A DNA stretch of 64,000 nucleotides, taken from Paenibacillus hexagrammi (GTDB lineage: Bacteria; Bacillota; Bacilli; Paenibacillales; NBRC-103111). Location: assembly GCF_021513275.1 (NCBI RefSeq), contig NZ_CP090978.1, positions 6,257,001-6,321,000 of the forward strand. The letters are read 5' to 3'. The position numbers and the translations under genes are program-made. The notes under the pieces were generated by a model that worked only from the letters and a program-made list of their open reading frames with translations, was not told where the DNA came from and did not search any database. Positions 17,465 to 28,514 of this stretch are shown here, piece by piece. Each line of letters opens with the position of its first letter. The stretch's first letter is position 1.

Positions 17465-17499
17465 AAGGAGTTACGCACATTCAAGCTGCGTAGCTCCTT
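17465..17499 (-). terminator. Terminator downstream of the TM2 gene pair
   Basis: AAGGAGTTACGCA (17465-17477) and TGCGTAGCTCCTT (17487-17499) form a near-perfect 13-bp stem with a 9-base loop; on the minus strand TTTATTTTTAG follows. Confidence 0.8.
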
Positions 17500-17583
17500 G
17501 TTTACATTCCAATATTCCGGTTGTTACGGTTTGACTATCCCGCAGATTCTTAGAGGATTACTTGCGGGGCAGTCTCTTCACGC

Positions 17584-17979
17584 TTATTTAGGTATGTATC
17601 CCTTAATCCTGGCAATAATCTCTCTTTCCTGAGCGTGGTTCAATTCTTCAATCCGCTTGTTCAGAAAGAAGGCATCAATCCAGCTCCATATGACAGAGCC
17701 TGCCAAAAGAATAATGGAGAGCCATAGCAGAACCATGTTTAAACCGTCCATGTCCGAAGCCGCAATAAATAGGATCACCACAAACGGCACTGCACTGGTG
17801 GAAAGCATAATACTTGCGTAGCCGTAATTCTCCGTATAAAAGCGGTGTGCGCCGAAGAAGGACAATCCTGCCCACAGCCCCCAAGCTGCTTCTTTGGATT
17901 TTCGGAACTTTAGCATCTCTGCCTCCAGCATCCCCAGTTCTTCCAAAGTTAAAGTTCGCTTTTGTTCGAGATTATCCAT
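17584..17979 (-). CDS. TM2-domain membrane protein
   Basis: A 131-residue protein. After a charged N-terminal helix (LTLEELGMLEAEMLKFRKSKEAA) come two hydrophobic segments around LWAGLSFFGAHRFYTENYG, the TM2 signature, and WSWIDAFFLNKRIEEL. TM2 proteins are small, mostly uncharacterised membrane proteins. It is the second of two tandem TM2 genes on the minus strand separated by 10 bp; the tandem suggests duplication. The SD before the ATG is weak (AGAAG). Confidence 0.85.
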   Translation of the reverse strand: MDNLEQKRTLTLEELGMLEAEMLKFRKSKEAAWGLWAGLSFFGAHRFYTENYGYASIMLSTSAVPFVVILFIAASDMDGLNMVLLWLSIILLAGSVIWSWIDAFFLNKRIEELNHAQEREIIARIKGYIPK

Positions 17980-17989
17980 GAAACTTCTA

Positions 17990-18328
17990 TTATACTCGAG
18001 CAGCTGCGACTTCTGAGTTTGCTTTTGCTTGATTGATTAATCGCAGCTCCGAAATGACTTCATTTTCAATTCTATCGTTGGTATCTCTGATCATCCCAGA
18101 TAACAAAAATAGGTCAATCAAGGTCCAAAAACCTAATCCACCCAGGGTCAGCAGCATAGCAACACCAGTACCGGTCTTACCTAGATAAAAGCGGTGGCCT
18201 CCAATTCCTCCAGTAAAGAACCACAATAACCAAGCAACTCCGCTAGATTTCTGTTTTTTGCTCATTTCAGACGCAAGCAGTTGAAGCTGCTCTGTAGTCA
18301 AGCTCTGTTTCTGCAACAATGATGACAT
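17990..18328 (-). CDS. TM2-domain membrane protein
   Basis: A 112-residue protein with the same design as its neighbour: N-terminal charged helix [18 protein letters not shown], then [23 protein letters not shown] and [16 protein letters not shown]. It has the canonical TM2 Gly-Gly-His-Arg-Phe-Tyr motif, whereas the downstream gene has a more diverged AHRFYTENYG. ATG 18328 has an AAGGAG-type SD. Probably the first gene of a two-gene operon. Confidence 0.88.
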   Translation of the reverse strand: MSSLLQKQSLTTEQLQLLASEMSKKQKSSGVAWLLWFFTGGIGGHRFYLGKTGTGVAMLLTLGGLGFWTLIDLFLLSGMIRDTNDRIENEVISELRLINQAKANSEVAAARV

Positions 18329-18486
18329 GGTTAAAACTCCTTTTTCATTTGTTGTAAGAATTATACAACGGGCTTTCCGGATTTTAAAGCAAAACTTTGG
18401 GAAACCATGTCGCTTTATGATGAAAAAGTGGTTCTTAAGTCTGGAATATTAAATTTCCTTCCGGTCCTCGCAGGGTGTCAGCAGAG

Positions 18487-18999
18487 CTATGAGGGCCTCT
18501 CCCAACGATGCTGAGCAAACGCGGTGCGATACATGACAAGATGAGTGCTCATGAGAAACAGGTAAACGGGGAAGGAATAGATCAGCTGGTAGCCGTGTTT
18601 GTAATGGAAAACCCCGACTTTGACCGCCATCCATTCGAGCCCAAGGGCAATTCCTACCCATAGTAAAATATAGGGGATAATCAAGAGATCGTACATTCTC
18701 AACCTTTTATACCAATAGATAAACCAATAACCAAATGGCGCATACATGATATAGGACATCATATCGAATATTTCGTATTTTGTTTGGTCCCCCAGATCGT
18801 AAAGATCAAATGGAGGTACATTAAGCGTGTGATCGATAACAAGTCCGAATGCGATACCAATGAGCATATTAAAGGCAGTCTGAACAGATGAAAATGTTCG
18901 GGGTAATAGCCATATGAAAGCGAATGCAATCACAGTGACTCCAATAACGAACCACTCGTTACCATTAAAGTGAGTATCATAGATGGTATTTCCGTCCAT
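18487..18999 (-). CDS. Multi-pass membrane protein, unknown function
   Basis: About 170 residues with several hydrophobic helices (near 14-32, 40-56, 84-98, 104-122, 140-158), rich in Trp/Tyr. I do not recognise it; it resembles in style the small CBO0543-like membrane proteins. The start ATG 18999 overlaps the stop of the upstream gene as TGATG, so translation is probably coupled. Part of a two-gene membrane-protein operon. Confidence 0.65.
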   Translation of the reverse strand: MDGNTIYDTHFNGNEWFVIGVTVIAFAFIWLLPRTFSSVQTAFNMLIGIAFGLVIDHTLNVPPFDLYDLGDQTKYEIFDMMSYIMYAPFGYWFIYWYKRLRMYDLLIIPYILLWVGIALGLEWMAVKVGVFHYKHGYQLIYSFPVYLFLMSTHLVMYRTAFAQHRWERPS

Positions 19000-19475
19000 C
19001 AACGAGTCCACCCTTCCTTAGAAGTCATTCGTTGAAAGAGATAGCCTAATAATAACGCATAGACCATCACACAAACGATCATCACCGACTCCATACCCAA
19101 AGTCCACCCCCGATTGTCGAGCACATGGTTCCATCTCAGTGTAGATCCAAGAAATAATTGTGCGAGAAATGCATAGAGCGATATGGCCCAGCGAACACCT
19201 GCCCTAGACGTAGTCAGGAATACGTTGACGAAAGTCATTAATACGAAAGTAATCGTGAAATCATTATGCAGGATCATAGATAAAAAGTGAGGAATACTTT
19301 GGCTGTTAATTTGAAAGAGCTTCAAATTGAACCCAAGTATGGTCAGTTTGTTTGTTAACACAACTTCAATCACCATAAATAACAGGCAGTTAACAACCAA
19401 AGGCAGCTTATTTGGAAGACCAGTTAAGGTATGGATGCAGAACCAAGCAAAAAAGAAATATAAGACCATTATCAA
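18999..19475 (-). CDS. Multi-pass membrane protein, unknown function
   Basis: About 158 residues from TTG 19475, chosen because GGGGAG lies nine bases upstream; a longer frame from 19544 has no SD and adds a charged stretch before the first helix. There are about five hydrophobic segments (LIMVLYFFFAWFCIHT and others). It resembles the membrane protein that follows it and the one at 11186 in size and Trp/Tyr content. Function unknown. Confidence 0.65.
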   Translation of the reverse strand: MIMVLYFFFAWFCIHTLTGLPNKLPLVVNCLLFMVIEVVLTNKLTILGFNLKLFQINSQSIPHFLSMILHNDFTITFVLMTFVNVFLTTSRAGVRWAISLYAFLAQLFLGSTLRWNHVLDNRGWTLGMESVMIVCVMVYALLLGYLFQRMTSKEGWTR

Positions 19476-19782
19476 GCTAAAAGTCTCCCCTTCTCGCTGT
19501 GTGAATTTTCTCTTATATTCCCCTTGATTTTTCCAAATATACAAATAAAACCACCGCTAAAAAACGCCTGCTTATATGGCTTGCAAAAAGTATGTTTGGA
19601 GGTCGGGTGGCTTTGGCCTGCTCACAATTAGCTGGAGAAAACAGTTGTAGATGCAAAAAGCAAAGAAGCTAAGTCACTACACGCGACTTAACTCCTTTGA
19701 AAGTTTAGGAATGATCTTTATTTATGCTTGGATGTCCTCACGCCATGTTACATGTCTACTTCTTGTACAGCTTCGATGGCTG

Positions 19783-21790
<2,008 letters not shown>

Positions 21791-21798
<8 letters not shown>

Positions 21799-23644
21799 GC
21801 GCAGCCGTCTCCTTTCCCTGCTGAGATTGGTAGATGTCTTGGTAAATCCGACTGCTTGCCAGAAGCTCTTCATGTGTGCCTTGTGCAGCGATTCGTCCTT
21901 GATCCAGCACGAGAATTTGATCGGCGCTCATGACAGAGGAGATGCGCTGCGCGATGACGATGCAGGTGCTAGTCTTCATAAGCGACTGGAGAGATCGCTG
22001 AATGCGTCTCTCCGTGCTCAGGTCGATAGCGCTAGTGCTGTCATCCAGCACCAGAATGGAAGGTTTGAGCAGCAGCGTGCGGGCGATGGATAGACGCTGC
22101 TTTTGCCCACCGGAGAGATTAACCCCGCGTTGACCCAATCGGGCCTCGTAGCCCTCGGGCAAACGGCAGATAAACTCATGCGCCTCTGCTGCCAGCGCAG
22201 CCGCTTCCACCTCGGTTTGGGATGCCCCAGGATTCCCGAAGCGAATATTGTCCCCGATGGTGCCGGTGAACAGAATGGATTGCTGCAGCACGATGCCGAT
22301 TTTGCTTCGGAGTGTATGCACAGGCATCTCACGTATATCCGTACCATCTATGAGAATGCGTCCCTTCGTTACTTCGTACAAACGGGGGAGCAGGCTAACG
22401 AGTGTCGACTTACCGGCGCCTGTAGCACCTAATATTCCAATGGTTTGCCCCGGCAGCGCGGTAAAGCTGATATTTTCCAAAACAGTTTGATCCGGTGACG
22501 AATCGTAAGCAAAGGAAACCTGCTCAAAGTCAATTCGGCCTGATGGAAGGATGGAGACATCCTCCCTGCTGTTGTACAAGGCCTGAGCATCATGAGAGAT
22601 GGTTAGTCCCCCTTGTAAGGTGCTAGTATTCGCAGTAATATTTCCTGCCTCTTTTTCGTCGCCTCTGGCACTTCCCTCAGCGGAAAGCCGCTCATACAGA
22701 TCCGGCTCGGTTTCGAGCACTTCGCATATGCGGTCTGCAGAAACTTTGGCGCGGGAGATATTCATCCAGGTGTTGCTAATGGAAACAAGAGAAAATAGCA
22801 CTTGCGTGATATAAATCAAAAAAGCAGCCAGATCGCCGATGGCCATACTGCCCTTCCAGGCCTGCCCTGCGCCGAACCAAATAACGGCTACAACGCTTGC
22901 GTTGAGGATCAATGTCATAAGCGGTGTGTTGGTAGCGAAAATCCGAGCCGCTTTCAGTCCTGTTTCCAAATAGTCCGAGTTCGCTTTGCCAAAGCGTTTC
23001 TGCTCGAAGGCACTTCGAACGAAAGCTTTAATGACTCTCATTCCGGCTGTATTCTCCTGCAGAACGGTATTTACTTTATCCAGCCGACCTTGCAGCGTGC
23101 GGAAAAGCGGTGCTGTTCGGCGCATCAGTGTGATTAGAATGAACAGTTGAACCGGAATGACGATGGCTAATATGGAGGAAAGTCGCGGGCTGATCATAAC
23201 GGCCATGATGATGCTGCCTGTTAATAAAGAAGTTTCGCGCACGCATTGGCGCAGCAGCATTTGCAGCAGATTGAGCATCTGCACGACGTCTCCCGTTAAG
23301 CGGGTGATGAGCGAGCCGGTTTGAAACAAATCCATTTGGCGGAATGAGAAGGATTGAACCTTGGTATATAAGGCAATACGCAAGTCAGCTCCGAAGCTCT
23401 GAGAGGCTTTACTGGAGAAAATGGTGCAGCCTACGCCGCCCACAAGGCCGATGAGTGCGACCTCGATCATGTGAATGCCGGTTGACCAAACCAGCTGAAT
23501 ATTTCCTTGAACGACTCCATGGTTCACGATTATGGCCATGAGTCTAGGCTGGGATAAGTCCATACAGACCTCTAAGATCATCATCAAGGGAGCAAGGAGA
23601 GCGGGAATCAAATAGGGTTTAACAAAAGAACGCAGTCTCCACAT
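21791..23644 (-). CDS. ABC exporter half-transporter with degenerate ATPase site
   Basis: A 617-residue TM-ATPase fusion. ATG 23644 has GGAGG ten bases upstream. The TM domain covers about residues 15-300, an extra charged linker with repeated Glu/Thr follows, then the ATPase with GATGAGKST, LSGGQKQRLSIARTLL and LVLDDSTSAID. The catalytic Glu is replaced by Asp (DD) and the H-loop His by Gln (IAQRIS), which marks the noncanonical subunit of a heterodimeric ABC exporter. It follows the MarR gene and precedes the Asn-tract subunit in one operon; overlapping translation with the latter fits obligate pairing. Substrates are unknown. Confidence 0.93.
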
Positions 23645-23661
23645 CGATGTGTAACCTCCAT

Positions 23662-23679
23662 TTTAGTTTGCTAGCTAAT
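23662..23679. promoter_or_regulatory. Second MarR-type operator-like site between marR and the exporter
   Basis: Matches 15 of 18 bases of the perfect palindrome found upstream of the MarR gene (24135-24152) and lies in the gap between its stop and the exporter start. Confidence 0.5.
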
Positions 23680-24116
23680 CAATTTGAAGCGTCCGGTTTT
23701 TGCAAATTCTCGTGAATTTGCAGGAGAAATCTGCGCAGCAGCAGCTTCTCTTCCGGCAGAAAGTGCTCAAAGCATTTCTCATCCGCTTCAAGGATAGCCT
23801 TTTTTACGGCTTCCGTAGCCAGACGCCCTTTATCGGTCACATACACCCGAGATACGCGTTGATCGTTCGGGTCGGTCCGGCGTTCAACAATTCCTGCCTT
23901 TTCCATACGGTCCACCATCACCGTTAGCGTTGCGGGAGTGACGTGAATGCGCGCAGCCAGCTCGCTCTGGCTCTGTCCGTCCTGCTCCGACAAACGCAGC
24001 AGCAGTGGCGGCTGGCCGGGATGCACATCGTAGGGTTGAATCTGTTTATCCACGGTCTGCCGATGCAGTTTAACGGCATGCTTCATGAGGTGAATAAGGG
24101 AATCGTGACGATTCAT
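23679..24116 (-). CDS. MarR-family regulator
   Basis: A 145-residue winged-helix regulator. It contains SELAARIHVTPATLTVMVDRM followed by EKAGIVERRTDPNDQRVSRVYVT, the MarR DNA-recognition helix and beta-wing. ATG 24116 has AAGGAG nine bases upstream; a TTG one codon earlier is also possible. It heads an operon with the two ABC subunits, and an 18-bp perfect palindrome in its promoter is the likely operator, so it probably represses itself and the exporter until a drug or metabolite is bound. Confidence 0.93.
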   Translation of the reverse strand: MNRHDSLIHLMKHAVKLHRQTVDKQIQPYDVHPGQPPLLLRLSEQDGQSQSELAARIHVTPATLTVMVDRMEKAGIVERRTDPNDQRVSRVYVTDKGRLATEAVKKAILEADEKCFEHFLPEEKLLLRRFLLQIHENLQKPDASN

Positions 24117-24134
24117 CAAGGAACACTCCTTTTA

Positions 24135-24152
24135 TTTAGTTAGCTAACTAAA
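24135..24152. promoter_or_regulatory. MarR operator: perfect 18-bp palindrome
   Basis: TTTAGTTAGCTAACTAAA is a perfect inverted repeat, 18 bp upstream of the marR start codon. A 15/18 copy lies in front of the exporter gene. Confidence 0.75.
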
Positions 24153-24262
24153 AGAGTAGTGGGTAAGGAATTGGTTGTCAATGGGAAAATGGCAGATGAG
24201 GCATTACCTGTGACAGTATGATACAATAAGGAACAAATGTTCTAGAACGGAGAAGAGTTGTG

Positions 24263-26803
24263 ATGTCCGATATCGTGAAGCTGTCCGTGCGCTCTTTGGT
24301 CGAATATGTGTTTCGAAGCGGAAGTATAGAATCCGGCTTCAGGACGAACACGGCTCTGACGGAGGGCACGAAGGCGCACCAGAAGATACAGAAGCAGTAC
24401 GGCGAGCAGGATCAAAAAGAAGTCTACGTATCCGCCGAGGTCGTCATAGACTCTATGGTTTTCATCGTCGACGGGCGTTGTGACGGCTTGCTATGGGACG
24501 GGGAAATATTCACGATAGATGAAATCAAGTCGACGTCAGGAGATCTTGATCAGATGGAGCGGGAAGGGGCCCCTGTTCACTGGGCGCAGGCTACCTTTTA
24601 TGCGTACATGTATGCCAAGGAGCAAAGGCTAGACCGCATGCGAATTCAATTAACCTATGTACAGGTGAACGCTGATGCGCGAAAACAGTTTGTCAGGGAA
24701 GCATCGTTTGCAGAGCTGGAGCAGTTCGTACATGAGGTGACCGCGAGATTCGCCCCCTATGCAGAGGCAAGAAGGAAGCATGAACAGCAGCGGAATGAGA
24801 GCATCAAGCGACTGGCCTTTCCGTTCCCTTCTTATCGCGAGGGTCAGCGTAAATTTGCAGGAGCTGTCTATCAATCCATTGTAAGCGGACATAAGCTGTT
24901 TGCGAAAGCGCCTACCGGAATCGGCAAAACGATTTCAACGATTTTCCCGTCTGTCAAAGCGATTGGCGAAGGGCATCTGCAGAGGATGTTCTACCTAACG
25001 GCCAAGACAATTACCCGTACTGCGGCTGAAGAGGCCTTCTCCCTATTGCTGGATCAGGGGCTTGTGCTGCAGGCCGTTACGATTACGGCGAAAGAAAAGG
25101 TGTGTTTGAAAGATGAGATGCGCTGCTCCAAGGAGCATTGCGAATATGCCGACGGCTACTACGACAGGATTAATGAAGCCGTGCTCCATCTGCTGCAAAA
25201 TGAAACCCTAATCTCCAGGCAAGTGCTGGAGCAGTATGCGCGTAAGCATCGGGTATGCCCGTTCGAATTCTCGCTCGATGCTGCCTACGCAGCGGACGCT
25301 GTCATCTGTGATTATAATTACATCTTTGATCCGAAGGTGAACCTGAAGCGTTTGTTTGATGAGCAGAAAAAGATGACGGTGCTGCTCATTGATGAAGCGC
25401 ACAACATGGTGGACCGCGCCAGGGAGATGTATTCCGCTGAGCTGAATAAATCAGATATTTTGGCCGTACAGCGCGAGTTTAAAGGTGTACATACAGCTGT
25501 ATACCGCGCTGCCAAGGATTTGAATGATGGCTTTATCGCGCTTCGCAAGCAGGTTGGGCAGCGGGGCATGCTCGTGGAGGACATGCTGCCAGGGGCTCTG
25601 CTTGAGCTTGTAGAGGCCTTTGTTGAAGCGGGGGAGCAAGAACTCACAGCTTCACGTTCAGGTGAGACAAGTCTACTACTGCTCGAGGCCTATTTTGCCG
25701 CTCAAAATTTCACGCGCATCGCCAAGCTTTACGACGAGCGTTATGTTACGTTTACGGAATGCCTCAGGAGTGAAGTGCGGATAAAGCTCATGTGTCTGGA
25801 TCCTTCCCATTTGCTGAAGCAAATGGGGAAGGGGTATCGATCCCATGTGTTCTTTTCCGCTACGTTAACTCCGCTATCTTACTTTATGGATACGCTTGGG
25901 GGCGGCGAGGAGGATTACTCCGTCTCGGTGCCGTCTCCGTTTCACAAGGAGCAGCTTGATGTGCTGATACAGCCATTGTCTACCAGGTATCAAGACAGGG
26001 AGAGGAGCTTCGTACCGATTGCTGATTGCATTCGGAAGCTGACGGTGGAGCGGCCAGGTAACTACCTGGTATTCTTCCCCTCCTATGAATACATGAATCG
26101 TGTTTATGAGGCCTATGCGGAACAGACGGAAGGTGTTTCTGAGTTGCGGGCAAAGGGAAAAGTGGAAGCAGGGGCTGAAACAGGGACAAAAGCTGGAGCA
26201 GAAGCAGAAACAGGAGCAGAAACAGAAACAGTAGCAGAAACAGAAACAGAAACAGAAACAGGGGCAGTAGCAGTAGCAGAAGTAGAAACAGGAGCAAAAG
26301 CAAAAGCAGAGGCAGAAGCAGAAGCAGAAGCAGAAGCAGAAGCAGAAGCAGAAGCAGAAGCTGCTACAGAGTCAGGCGGACAGCCAAGAACACTGGTTCA
26401 ACAGATGGCGATGTCGGAGGAAGAACGCGAGCAATTTTTGAATGCCTTTCAGGCAGGGGCTGAGCACTCTTTGATAGGATTTGCTGTGATGGGGGGCATC
26501 TTTTCGGAAGGAATCGATCTTGTGGGAGACCGATTGACCGGCGTTGTTGTTGTAGGTGTGGGGCTTCCACAACTGGGGCCGGAGCGCAACATCCTGAAGG
26601 ACTACATGTCCCGGCAGGGCAAAAATGGCTACGACTACGCGTATGTCTACCCCGGTATGAACAAAGTCCTGCAGGCCGGCGGACGCCTAATCCGTTCCGA
26701 AACGGATCGCGGCACCTTGCTGCTCATCGACGACCGCTACTTGCAGCCGCAGTATCAGCGCCTACTCCCGGAGGAGTGGCGTGAATACAGCGTGCTGCGT
26801 TGA
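24263..26803 (+). CDS. PD-(D/E)XK nuclease fused to a DinG/XPD-type Fe-S helicase
   Basis: An 846-residue DNA repair-type protein. Residues about 1-180 have a PD-(D/E)XK nuclease core: VDGRCDGLLW, FTIDEIKST and HWAQATFYAYMYA (a Q-x(3)-Y-like motif). The helicase starts around residue 190, with Walker A APTGIGKT, four Cys in the positions of an XPD/DinG Fe-S cluster (KVCLKDEMRCSKEHC and HRVCPFE) and the DEAH box LLIDEAHNMVD. Between motifs IV and V lies an in-frame low-complexity insert of roughly 80 residues (Ala/Glu/Thr-rich) encoded by hexanucleotide repeats. ATG 24263 with GGAG upstream. Such fusions occur in Firmicutes and are probably involved in DNA repair. Confidence 0.85.
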   Translation: MSDIVKLSVRSLVEYVFRSGSIESGFRTNTALTEGTKAHQKIQKQYGEQDQKEVYVSAEVVIDSMVFIVDGRCDGLLWDGEIFTIDEIKSTSGDLDQMEREGAPVHWAQATFYAYMYAKEQRLDRMRIQLTYVQVNADARKQFVREASFAELEQFVHEVTARFAPYAEARRKHEQQRNESIKRLAFPFPSYREGQRKFAGAVYQSIVSGHKLFAKAPTGIGKTISTIFPSVKAIGEGHLQRMFYLTAKTITRTAAEEAFSLLLDQGLVLQAVTITAKEKVCLKDEMRCSKEHCEYADGYYDRINEAVLHLLQNETLISRQVLEQYARKHRVCPFEFSLDAAYAADAVICDYNYIFDPKVNLKRLFDEQKKMTVLLIDEAHNMVDRAREMYSAELNKSDILAVQREFKGVHTAVYRAAKDLNDGFIALRKQVGQRGMLVEDMLPGALLELVEAFVEAGEQELTASRSGETSLLLLEAYFAAQNFTRIAKLYDERYVTFTECLRSEVRIKLMCLDPSHLLKQMGKGYRSHVFFSATLTPLSYFMDTLGGGEEDYSVSVPSPFHKEQLDVLIQPLSTRYQDRERSFVPIADCIRKLTVERPGNYLVFFPSYEYMNRVYEAYAEQTEGVSELRAKGKVEAGAETGTKAGAEAETGAETETVAETETETETGAVAVAEVETGAKAKAEAEAEAEAEAEAEAEAEAATESGGQPRTLVQQMAMSEEEREQFLNAFQAGAEHSLIGFAVMGGIFSEGIDLVGDRLTGVVVVGVGLPQLGPERNILKDYMSRQGKNGYDYAYVYPGMNKVLQAGGRLIRSETDRGTLLLIDDRYLQPQYQRLLPEEWREYSVLR
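26155..26363. repeat. In-frame hexanucleotide repeat tract in the helicase gene
   Basis: Imperfect repeats of GAAACA, GCAGAA and related six-base units; the last part, about 26316-26360, is nearly pure GCAGAA. It encodes an Ala/Glu/Thr-rich insert in the loop between two helicase motifs. Two codons per unit keep the frame on expansion or contraction. Confidence 0.9.
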
Positions 26804-26816
26804 GCGGCAATGAAGA

Positions 26817-27184
26817 CTATTTCCACTCCAACAGCTCGATCCGATTGCCGAAAGGATCATCGATATAAAAGCGATCTGCTCCTTCGAGCGCGTCATCGTC
26901 TTTGACAGGAACGCCCTGCTGTTCCAAATGATTCCGAAGCGCAGCAAGGTTTTGTACTTCCAAGGCAGGGTGAGCTTTAGTCGCAGGTGTGAAATCGGCC
27001 TGTACGCCGATGTGCAGCTGGTGCTTCCCGCATTGAAACCAGACGCCTCCGCGGGCTTGGAGTTTGGCAGGCTTAGGGATCTCGGGCATACCGAGAATAC
27101 CGCCCCAAAAGCACGAGCCTTTTCCTCGCAGCCTGCAGGTGCAGCTAATTGAATATGGTCGATACCGGCGAATTGGTAGCTCAT
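26817..27184 (-). pseudogene. VOC/glyoxalase-family protein with a frameshift in a T4 run
   Basis: A VOC (glyoxalase/bleomycin resistance-type) protein of about 121 residues. The first frame starts at ATG 27184 (SD AGGAGG) as MSYQFAGIDHIQLAAPAGCEEKA; the second gives FWGGILGMPEIPKPAKLQARGGVWFQCGKHQLHIG and ends with ADRFYIDDPFGNRIELLEW. The frames meet at 27108-27112, an A4 run on the plus strand (T4 in the coding strand); one extra T gives AFWGG. Metal ligands His (DHIQL), His (HQLHIG) and Glu (RIELLEW) are in place. Substrate unknown. Confidence 0.8.
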
Positions 27185-27208
27185 GGAGAATTCCTCCTAT
27201 TACACGTT

Positions 27209-27225
27209 GTTTCATTTGATGAAAC
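27209..27225. promoter_or_regulatory. Inverted repeat upstream of the VOC gene
   Basis: GTTTCAT and ATGAAAC separated by TTG, in the divergent region between the VOC gene and the TetR gene. A candidate operator; the cognate regulator is not known. Confidence 0.45.
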
Positions 27226-27336
27226 CAAGTTTCATAATTTTATTTTACACCAAAATTGAAGGATATGCCAGCTGTTCCTGTCCGTTATAATCTCCGCGGC
27301 CAAGTAAAGCGGTTTTCTATCTTCCATGCTATCACG

Positions 27337-27348
27337 TATACTAGTATA
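27337..27348. promoter_or_regulatory. TetR operator candidate
   Basis: Perfect 12-bp palindrome TATACTAGTATA, 26 bp before the TetR start codon; the position fits autoregulation. Confidence 0.55.
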
Positions 27349-27374
27349 AAAAACTCTTGGCAGGGTGTGTGAAC

Positions 27375-28028
27375 ATGTCTCCACGAACAAAGAAACAAAA
27401 CGAATCTATTCGAGAGCAGCGGAAGCAGGAGATTCTGCAAGCTGCGATTTACGTATATGTATTAAAGGGCTACTCGGCCACGACGTTGAGTGACGTTGCG
27501 GACCAAGCGGGTCTTGCACATGGACTGGTCTATTATTATTTTAAAAATAAAAAGATGCTATTTCGTGAGTTGTATGAAAACATGATGGACAGGTCTCTTT
27601 CGTACACGACAACATATTTTGAACGAGATGCACCAGTGCTCGAAAAATTCGAAGATTATGCTTTCCTCATCTGCGAGCGTATTATCGAGGATCCTCTGAC
27701 TCAGCGTTTCTATATGAGAATTAGTCTGGACTTACATCACTTATACGAGCCTGAGGAATTATCGCCGTTCGAATGGATGAAGAACTTTATGAAGCCGATG
27801 GCACAAGCCATTGAAAGTGGCATTCATCAAGGTATGATCCGACAGGGGGACGCCTATCTTTTGGCCATGCAATTTTGGGGAGCTGTTTCCCAAGGCTTGA
27901 GTTATTTAGATCAACGACTTCAGGAGCTAACCTCCATAGGGTTAACGGAGATAGAAATTAAAGAGGAAATAGGTGAGAAAATCCGGCAAATTGCCCTGTC
28001 GTCAGTTGCTATTTTTAAACTGGGGTAA
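27375..28028 (+). CDS. TetR-family regulator
   Basis: A 217-residue repressor. The start ATG 27375 follows AGGGTG. Its N-terminal HTH contains EILQAAIYVYVLKGYSATTLSDVADQAGLAHGLVYYYFKNKKMLF, the usual TetR core, with an all-helical ligand-binding C-terminal part. It is followed by an SRPBCC protein and an NAD(P)H-quinone reductase-type flavoprotein on the same strand, suggesting a locus responding to an aromatic or electrophilic compound. Confidence 0.92.
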   Translation: MSPRTKKQNESIREQRKQEILQAAIYVYVLKGYSATTLSDVADQAGLAHGLVYYYFKNKKMLFRELYENMMDRSLSYTTTYFERDAPVLEKFEDYAFLICERIIEDPLTQRFYMRISLDLHHLYEPEELSPFEWMKNFMKPMAQAIESGIHQGMIRQGDAYLLAMQFWGAVSQGLSYLDQRLQELTSIGLTEIEIKEEIGEKIRQIALSSVAIFKLG

Positions 28029-28094
28029 TTTCCCTATTTTATTATTGACTGAGAACTCAATCAAAAATATAATGTAGGCAAGGAGCGTGATATT

Positions 28095-28514
28095 TTGCCA
28101 ACTATTTACAAAGAAATTTTAATTGATGCAAGGCCCGAGCAAGTATGGGATGCAGTTCGCGACGTAGGTGCTGTCCATCGTCGGCTTGTTCCCGGTTATA
28201 CCGAGGATACCCTAATGAACGGTTATGAAAGAACACTTCTCCTGCCAAAAGGCGGTAAGGTTCGCGAGCTCATCGTCTCTATGGATGAAAAAGAACGTCG
28301 AATGGCCTATGCTGTCATCGAGGGTGGCATGCCGTTATTGCATCATCACGCTTCCTTTCAGGTTACCCCACATGGTAATACATGCTCCAAGCTCTTATGG
28401 ATCACTGATTTTCTTCCGGAAGATTTTTATACCGAGATACAAGCGCGCGTAAATCGAGGGGCGGAGGTCATGAAAGCGACCATCGAAGCTGAGGTTAATG
28501 GAGGGATTCAATGA
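28095..28514 (+). CDS. SRPBCC-family (START-like) protein
   Basis: A 139-residue ligand-binding fold protein. TTG start with AAGGAG nine bases upstream. Sequence TIYKEILIDARPEQVWDAVRDVGAVHRRLVPGYTEDTLMNG is typical of polyketide-cyclase/SRPBCC proteins; the C-terminal helix begins ARVNRGAEVMKATIE. Members bind hydrophobic small molecules. It overlaps the next gene by four bases (ATGA), so both are translated together, under probable control of the TetR gene upstream. Confidence 0.88.
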   Translation: MPTIYKEILIDARPEQVWDAVRDVGAVHRRLVPGYTEDTLMNGYERTLLLPKGGKVRELIVSMDEKERRMAYAVIEGGMPLLHHHASFQVTPHGNTCSKLLWITDFLPEDFYTEIQARVNRGAEVMKATIEAEVNGGIQ

